48,153 nucleotides of DNA, from NCBI GenBank assembly GCA_913774845.1, contig CAJYJO010000049.1, positions 1 through 48,153 on the forward strand, read 5' to 3'. This document shows, one piece after another, positions 43,572 through 48,153 of this stretch; positions within the stretch are counted from its first letter, which is position 1; every line of letters starts with the position of its first letter. Source of the DNA: an uncultured Microbacterium sp. Its GTDB lineage: Bacteria > Actinomycetota > Actinomycetes > Actinomycetales > Microbacteriaceae. The translations under genes and the position numbers were made by a program. The notes under the pieces were generated by a model. That model was given only the letters and a program-made list of their open reading frames with translations. It did not search any database and was not told the DNA's origin.

Positions 43572-43781
43572 TCAGACGTCGGCGACCTTGCGGCCCTTGT
43601 ACTCGAGGAAGAGCTCGGTGCCCTGCGAGTCGGTCACGACCTTCGCCTGGTGGGGGCGGCTGTAGACGACCTTGCCGTTCTCGATGGTCTTGACCAGCGC
43701 GGGGGCTTCGGCCTTCCACTGCGCGCGACGCGAGCGGGTGTTGGAGCGGGAGACCTTCCGCTTCGGGGGGTTACCTGCCAT
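43572..43781 (-). CDS. rpmF: 50S ribosomal protein L32, zinc-free type
   Basis: A 69-aa protein, MAGNPPKRKVSRSNTRSRRA at the start. The rest has no cysteine, so it lacks the CxxC...CxxC zinc finger of classical L32 and is of the C-minus type. The ATG follows GGTAAC-rich sequence rather than a strong Shine-Dalgarno; it lies 2 nt after the yceD stop. Confidence 0.95.
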   Translation of the reverse strand: MAGNPPKRKVSRSNTRSRRAQWKAEAPALVKTIENGKVVYSRPHQAKVVTDSQGTELFLEYKGRKVADV

Positions 43782-43783
43782 GA

Positions 43784-44344
43784 CTAGCTCTTCTCTGTCT
43801 TGGGGGCGGCGCGGTGCGCATCGCCGTCGTCTGGGGTGTACTGCTGGAGAGCAGCCCATCGAGGATCGACGGGCGCCTGCTCCGTGTCGCCGACGCTCTC
43901 CGTCAGCCTCTCGCCCGTGTTCGGGTCGAGCCCGGGGCAGTCCGGCTGACACACCGGCTGGAACGGAAGCGACAGGACGATGGCGTCCCGAACCAGATTT
44001 TCAAGATCCACGTGGTCGTCTTGAACGTCGTAGTCGCTCGCTTCATCCCCAGGATACGCGAAAAGTTCCTGGAACTCGACTTCGACAGGCTCGGCGATGT
44101 CGATCAGGCATCGACCGCACACGCCCGTGGCGGTGGTGTCGACGGTTCCCGAGACGAGGATGCCCTCGTGGACGGACTCGAGCCGCACATCGAGTTCGAG
44201 CGCTTCGCCCTCGGCGACCGCGACGAGACCCTCACCCCATTTCTCGGGGGCGGGCAGGTCGAGACTGTGCTCGCGCATCTCACCCGGTTTGCGCTCGATG
44301 TCGCGCACGGGGAGCTGGAAAGGTCCGGGACGGTGGGTTCTCAC
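43784..44344 (-). CDS. YceD/DUF177 family protein
   Basis: A 186-aa protein usually encoded just before rpmF, as here, and linked to large-subunit rRNA accumulation. Four cysteines, GVCGRCLID and CQPDCPGLD, form the family's metal-binding-like pair. The N-terminal helix reads PVRDIERKPGEMREHSLDLP. The start is GTG at 44344, with TACGAT 8 nt upstream. The open frame runs further upstream but is not conserved. Confidence 0.9.
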   Translation of the reverse strand: MRTHRPGPFQLPVRDIERKPGEMREHSLDLPAPEKWGEGLVAVAEGEALELDVRLESVHEGILVSGTVDTTATGVCGRCLIDIAEPVEVEFQELFAYPGDEASDYDVQDDHVDLENLVRDAIVLSLPFQPVCQPDCPGLDPNTGERLTESVGDTEQAPVDPRWAALQQYTPDDGDAHRAAPKTEKS

Positions 44345-44352
44345 GGTCGACA

Positions 44353-44358
44353 ATCGTA
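44353..44358 (-). promoter_or_regulatory. Candidate near-leaderless -10 box for yceD-rpmF
   Basis: TACGAT on the minus strand fits TAnnnT and lies 8 nt before the GTG. Confidence 0.4.
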
Positions 44359-44424
44359 CCCGCGCGCCCCTGGGCGAGGGCCGGGGGTCGCCCGACCCGC
44401 CTGGCGCGTCGACGCGGCTGCGCC

Positions 44425-44922
44425 TCAGACGCCGCGGGCTCCGGTGTCGAGGAAGCGCGCGACCGCGCCCGGCACGTAGGGCGAGACGTCTCCGCCGAGA
44501 CCGGCGACCTGACGCACGAGCGAACTCGACACCAGGGCGTGCGACGGGTCGGGCAGGAGGAACACCGTCTCGACGTGGGCGAGGTCGCGATTGACGATGG
44601 CCATGGGCGTCTCGTAGGCCACGTCGACCTGCGAGCGGATCCCCTTCACGAGAACGCGGGCTCCGACGTCGGTCGCGTAGTCGACGAGCAGACCCATGCT
44701 CCACGCGGCGACGATGACGTCGCCCTCGATGCCCGCTTCGGAGATGGACTGCTCCAGCAGATTCTGCCGCTGCGCGATCGGCAGCATCGCCTCTTTGCCG
44801 GGGTTGTGCACGACCAGCACGTGCAGTTGGTCGAAGAGCCCCGCCGCTCGACGGATCACGTCGAGATGACCGAGCGTGGGCGGGTCGAACGAGCCGGGGA
44901 CGACGGCGATCCGGGGGTCCAT
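44425..44922 (-). CDS. coaD: Phosphopantetheine adenylyltransferase CoaD
   Basis: A 165-aa enzyme that adenylates phosphopantetheine in coenzyme A synthesis. The nucleotidyl-transferase motif is [20 protein letters not shown] (TLGH is the HxGH-like box). [20 protein letters not shown] and [20 protein letters not shown] are family-typical. TAGGCT lies exactly 6 nt before the ATG, so it may be leaderless. Confidence 0.96.
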   Translation of the reverse strand: MDPRIAVVPGSFDPPTLGHLDVIRRAAGLFDQLHVLVVHNPGKEAMLPIAQRQNLLEQSISEAGIEGDVIVAAWSMGLLVDYATDVGARVLVKGIRSQVDVAYETPMAIVNRDLAHVETVFLLPDPSHALVSSSLVRQVAGLGGDVSPYVPGAVARFLDTGARGV

Positions 44923-44928
44923 TCCGTC

Positions 44929-44934
44929 AGCCTA
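44929..44934 (-). promoter_or_regulatory. Candidate leaderless -10 box for coaD
   Basis: TAGGCT on the minus strand, then GACGGA, then ATG; same arrangement and same box as for the TetR gene. Confidence 0.5.
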
Positions 44935-44995
44935 CCGACGGCACCCTCCCGCGGGTCGGCGATCCGGGGGTTCTGTGGAGGGACCGCGCGGACCG

Positions 44996-47173
44996 TCAGG
45001 ACTTCGCCAGGGCCGCCCGTTCTTCGACGCCCACGCGCCGCTCGAGCGCGGCGGCTAGTCCCGGATGCCGCAGCAGAGCCGGGTCGTCGGCGAGAAGCCG
45101 CTCTCCCTCGGCGCGCGCCTCGACGATCAGATCGGCGTCGGTGACGACGCGCAACAGCCGCAGCGACGAGCGCACCCCCGACTGGGCGCCGCCGAGCACA
45201 TCGCCCTCGCCGCGCAGCTCGAGGTCGACCTCGGCGAGCTGGAACCCGTCGAGGGTGGCGGCGACGGCCTCGACGCGCGAGCGCGACGACGTGCCGGGGG
45301 CCGCCTCCGTGACCAGCAGACACAGTCCGGGCAGGCCACCTCGTCCGACGCGTCCGCGGAGCTGGTGCAGCTGCGAGACTCCGAAGCGGTCGGCTTCGAG
45401 GATGACCATGGTCGACGCGTTGGGCACGTCGACGCCGACCTCGATGACGGTGGTGGCCACGAGCACGTCGATGTCGCCGCGCGAGAAGGCCTGCATCACG
45501 GCGTCTTTCTCGTCGGCCGGCATCTTGCCGTGCAGCGTCTGCACCCGGATGCCGGAGAACGAGGGCAGACGGGAGAGCAGTGCCTCGACCTGGACGACCC
45601 CCCACCGGGTGCGCGAGCTCTCGCCACCGGGCGCGGCGGGCGCGTCGGCCGGTTCGTCGCTCTTCTCGTCGGCCGTGAGCTGTTCGGCGTCGATCGCGGC
45701 GCACACGACGAAGGCCTGCCGACCCAGCGCCACCTCCTCGGCGACGCGGTCCCACACCCGGGTGAACCACCCGGGCTTCTCGGCGAGCGGGGCGACGAAC
45801 GATTGGATGCCGGCACGACCGGCCGGCATGGTGCGGATGGTCGACACGTCGAGGTCGCCGAACACCGTCATCGCGACGGTGCGGGGAATGGGCGTGGCGG
45901 TGAGGACCAGGGTGTGCGGCGAGTCGCCCTTGGCCCGAAGCGCTTCGCGCTGGTCGACGCCGAAGCGGTGCTGTTCGTCGACGACCACGAACCCGAGGTC
46001 GGCGAAGGTGGTGGTGGCGCTGAGCAGCGCGTGCGTCCCGACGACGATGCGCGCCTGCCCGGACGCGACGCGCAGGGCGGCCTTGCGTCGCTCGGCGGCC
46101 GGCATCTGTCCGGTCAGCAACGTCGGCATGAGTTCCGGCGCCAGCTCGGGGCCGAGCATGCGAGCGATCGAGCGGAGGTGCTGGGCGGCGAGGACCTCGG
46201 TCGGGGCGATGAGCGCCGATTGCCCACCGGATTCGGCCACCTGCAGCATGGCGCGAAGCGCCACGAGGGTCTTTCCCGAGCCGACCTCTCCCTGGACCAG
46301 ACGGTTCATCGGCCAGTCCCCGACCAGATCGGCGGCGAGCTGCGCGCCGACGCTCTGCTGATCGGGGGTGAGCTCGAACGGCAGGATCGCATCGAACCGC
46401 TCGAGCAGCCCACCCGTCGTGGCCGGTCGCTTCGTGGCCGACAGCGCACGGACGAACTGCCGCTGCTGGAGCAGAGCCGTCTGCAGGACGAAGGCCTCCT
46501 GCATCCGGAGGGTGCGCACGGCCGGCGGGATCTCGTCGTCGTGCTCAGGTCGGTGGATGTGCTCGAGCGCGGTGCGCGCGCCGAGCAGCCCTCGACGCAC
46601 ACGAAGACTCTCGGGGAGGGGGTCTTCGACGTCTCCGAGAGCGTCGAGCACGATCCCGATCGTCTTCTGCACGAGGGTGCTCGGCACGGAGCTGGTCGCC
46701 GGGTAGATCGGGATGGGACGCTTCGCGGTCGCCTCGGCCTCGGCGCGGGCCTCGGCCAGGTCGTCGAACAGCTCGTAGTCGGGGTTGGTCAGCTGCGTCT
46801 GACGGCGGTACTCCCCCACCTTGCCCGAGAAGATGCCGCGTCGCCCGGGCTCGAGGTCTTTCAGCCGCCACGGCTGATTGAAGAACGTCAGCGACATGCG
46901 CGTGTCGCCGTCGCTGATGACGACCTCGAGCAGAGAGCCCCGCCGGTTCTGCATCCGACGCTCGTTGGCGCTGACCACCTCGGCCACGATCGTGACCGGT
47001 TCGCCCAGCGGCAGAGTCGCGATCGGCGTCAACTCACCTCGACGGGCGTAGCGCCTCGGGTAGTGCTCGAGCAGTTCGCCGACGGTCTTCACGCCGAACG
47101 CCTTGTCGAAGGCCGCCGCGGTCTTGCCGCCCACGGCGCCGTCGAGCCGGGAGGCGAGCGAGAGACCGGGCAT
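44996..47173 (-). CDS. recG: ATP-dependent DNA helicase RecG
   Basis: A 725-aa helicase that remodels stalled forks. An N-terminal wedge domain (residues about 1-160) is followed by Walker A in LVQGEVGSGKTLVALRAML, the DExH box as DEQHRFGVDQRE, and LTATPIPRTVAMTVFGDLD. The helicase C-terminal core has DVPNASTMVILEADRFGVSQ and QLRGRVGRGGLPGLCLL. An insertion of about 25 polar residues (DEKSDEPADAPAAPGGESS) precedes the C-terminal helicase half. TAGACT lies exactly 6 nt before the ATG. Confidence 0.97.
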   Translation of the reverse strand: MPGLSLASRLDGAVGGKTAAAFDKAFGVKTVGELLEHYPRRYARRGELTPIATLPLGEPVTIVAEVVSANERRMQNRRGSLLEVVISDGDTRMSLTFFNQPWRLKDLEPGRRGIFSGKVGEYRRQTQLTNPDYELFDDLAEARAEAEATAKRPIPIYPATSSVPSTLVQKTIGIVLDALGDVEDPLPESLRVRRGLLGARTALEHIHRPEHDDEIPPAVRTLRMQEAFVLQTALLQQRQFVRALSATKRPATTGGLLERFDAILPFELTPDQQSVGAQLAADLVGDWPMNRLVQGEVGSGKTLVALRAMLQVAESGGQSALIAPTEVLAAQHLRSIARMLGPELAPELMPTLLTGQMPAAERRKAALRVASGQARIVVGTHALLSATTTFADLGFVVVDEQHRFGVDQREALRAKGDSPHTLVLTATPIPRTVAMTVFGDLDVSTIRTMPAGRAGIQSFVAPLAEKPGWFTRVWDRVAEEVALGRQAFVVCAAIDAEQLTADEKSDEPADAPAAPGGESSRTRWGVVQVEALLSRLPSFSGIRVQTLHGKMPADEKDAVMQAFSRGDIDVLVATTVIEVGVDVPNASTMVILEADRFGVSQLHQLRGRVGRGGLPGLCLLVTEAAPGTSSRSRVEAVAATLDGFQLAEVDLELRGEGDVLGGAQSGVRSSLRLLRVVTDADLIVEARAEGERLLADDPALLRHPGLAAALERRVGVEERAALAKS

Positions 47174-47179
47174 GATCCG

Positions 47180-47185
47180 AGTCTA
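47180..47185 (-). promoter_or_regulatory. Candidate leaderless -10 box for recG
   Basis: TAGACT on the minus strand is followed by CGGATC and then ATG. No Shine-Dalgarno is present. Confidence 0.52.
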
Positions 47186-47264
47186 GGCAGAGGGTCCGAC
47201 ATCGACGGTCCGACTGTCCACTGCACGGCCACCGAGCCCGCGCCGCTCTTCGAGCCGGGCCGAA

Positions 47265-47270
47265 TAGGGT
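47265..47270 (+). promoter_or_regulatory. Candidate leaderless -10 box for rsmD
   Basis: TAGGGT is followed by GAGACG and then GTG. It is one of a divergent pair of leaderless-type boxes, with the recG box 79 nt away on the other strand. Confidence 0.5.
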
Positions 47271-47276
47271 GAGACG

Positions 47277-47840
47277 GTGACGCGCATCATCTCGGGCCGC
47301 GCGGGCGGCACCGTCCTCGACGTGCCCCCCAAGGGCACCCGGCCCACGAGCGATCGCGTACGCGAGTCGCTGTTCGGCGCCCTCGAGTCGTCGGGGGCGC
47401 TCGACGACGCGCGCGTCGCCGACCTGTTCGCCGGTTCCGGAGCGCTGGGGCTCGAGAGCCTCAGCCGCGGCGCCGCGTCCGCAGACCTCGTCGAACTGTC
47501 CGCTCCCGCCGCGGCCCTCATCCGCAAGAACGCCGAACGCGTGCGAGGCGCCGGTGTGACCGCGCCCGCACGCGTGCACCGCGCGAGCGTCACGACGTAC
47601 CTCGCGGCATCCACGGCCGTCTGGGATCTCGTGTTCCTCGATCCGCCGTACGACATCGCCGATGCCGAACTCACCCGGGCCCTCGTCGCCCTGGCGCCGC
47701 GTCTCAGTCCCGACGCGACCGTGATCGTGGAGCGGGCGAAGCGCTCCGCCGCTCCCGCGTGGACCGCCGCCGGCCTCGAACCCGAGCGCGACCGCGCCTA
47801 CGGCGACACGACGATGTGGTGGGGCCGGCCGGCGCTCTGA
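47277..47840 (+). CDS. rsmD: 16S rRNA (guanine966-N2)-methyltransferase RsmD
   Basis: A 187-aa methyltransferase. The N-terminus MTRIISGRAGGTVLDVPPKG and PTSDRVRESLFGALE is family-specific. VADLFAGSGALGLESLSRGA binds SAM, and DLVFLDPPYDIADAEL carries the catalytic DPPY. The start is GTG at 47277. It usually lies near recG and coaD, as here. Confidence 0.95.
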   Translation: MTRIISGRAGGTVLDVPPKGTRPTSDRVRESLFGALESSGALDDARVADLFAGSGALGLESLSRGAASADLVELSAPAAALIRKNAERVRGAGVTAPARVHRASVTTYLAASTAVWDLVFLDPPYDIADAELTRALVALAPRLSPDATVIVERAKRSAAPAWTAAGLEPERDRAYGDTTMWWGRPAL

Positions 47841-47843
47841 GCG

Positions 47844-48153
47844 CTATCCCCGTCCGGCGTCCCAATCGCGGTACGGGTCCCAGCCGGCGCGCCCCGACCA
47901 CGGTGCGCCGTCGACGAGCAGCGCCGCCTCGGCGCGCGCACGCACGGTGCCGATGCGGCGCCCGAGGGGCTCGGCATCCGGAGCGAAGGTCACGAGGAAG
48001 CCGTGATCCTCTCCCCCACCGAGCGCCCGGGCGGGGTCGTCGCCGAGGGTCGCGGAATCGAGGGCGATCGTGACGTCGGACGCATCGGCCATGCGCGTGG
48101 CGTCGAGGGCGAGGCCGTCCGAGATGTCCATCATCGCCGACGCTCCGGATGCC
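47844..48153 (-). CDS. thiL: Thiamine-monophosphate kinase ThiL (C-terminal part)
   Basis: The 3' part of a gene cut by the window end; about 103 codons are visible. ThiL phosphorylates thiamine monophosphate to the active diphosphate. ASAMMDISDGLALDATRMAD and ALGGGEDHGFLVTF are typical of the AIR-synthase-like fold (the second fits the GGEDYELLF-type motif). The 3' end converges on rsmD with a three-base gap. The N-terminal ATP-binding part lies outside. Confidence 0.9.
   Translation of the reverse strand, partial: ASGASAMMDISDGLALDATRMADASDVTIALDSATLGDDPARALGGGEDHGFLVTFAPDAEPLGRRIGTVRARAEAALLVDGAPWSGRAGWDPYRDWDAGRG

Overview
This is a high-GC (roughly 70% by eye) actinobacterial chromosome segment, most likely Microbacterium or a close Microbacteriaceae relative. 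The evidence is the GlgE/GlgB glucan pathway, a DUF2469 gene between yraN and rnhB, a cysteine-free L32, WXG100-type genes, GTG starts, dense ATGA/GTGA overlaps, and the order rpsB-tsf-pyrH-frr-cdsA followed by xerC-dprA-comM-yraN-rnhB-lepB-rplS. Most of the window is core housekeeping sequence. I place no rRNA, tRNA, insertion sequence, prophage or CRISPR array.

Layout. 1-3104: end of glgE and all of glgB (alpha-glucan synthesis), closed by a strong hairpin. 3169-5906 (-): thioredoxin-TPR protein and a large three-segment membrane protein. 6081-9516: AI-2E-type transporter, hydrolase, zinc-ribbon-like protein, transglycosylase-like protein and a DivIVA-repeat protein. 9513-13901 (-): cdsA, frr, pyrH, tsf and rpsB, with a structured rpsB leader and intercistronic hairpins. 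14207-21895: LytM-like protein, DUF3060-like lipoprotein, then xerC, dprA, comM, yraN, DUF2469, rnhB, lepB and rplS. 22058-25569: membrane protein, map, then trmD, rimM, khpA and rpsP. 25802-32617: carboxylate-amine ligase, SGNH lipoprotein, ffh, a TetR regulator divergent from lipB-lipA, and two small conserved proteins. 32688-37083 (-): ftsY and smc. 37218-41882: an accessory block between smc and mutM. 41986-48153: mutM, rnc, rpmF, yceD, coaD, recG, rsmD and the end of thiL.

How the genes work together. GlgE extends glucan from maltose-1-phosphate and GlgB branches it. The rpsB-to-cdsA run supplies translation factors, UMP kinase and CDP-diacylglycerol synthesis. Ffh, FtsY and LepB form the co-translational export route. 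LipB and LipA make protein-bound lipoate. XerC, DprA, ComM, SMC, MutM and RecG serve chromosome maintenance and DNA uptake.

The least explained part is 37218-41882. It holds a self-contained transcription unit (TTGACA promoter, 37-codon ORF with a very strong ribosome binding site, 95-aa basic protein, terminator), a GNAT protein, and a compact five-gene operon that looks like type VII (ESX/WXG100) secretion substrates. That operon includes a 438-aa protein whose C-terminal domain I cannot classify. Three further signals run through the window: a TAnnnT box exactly 6 nt before many start codons (leaderless transcripts), a strongly over-represented GGATGCC/GGCATCC heptamer, and a perfect inverted repeat that is a candidate TetR operator in the tetR-lipB gap.
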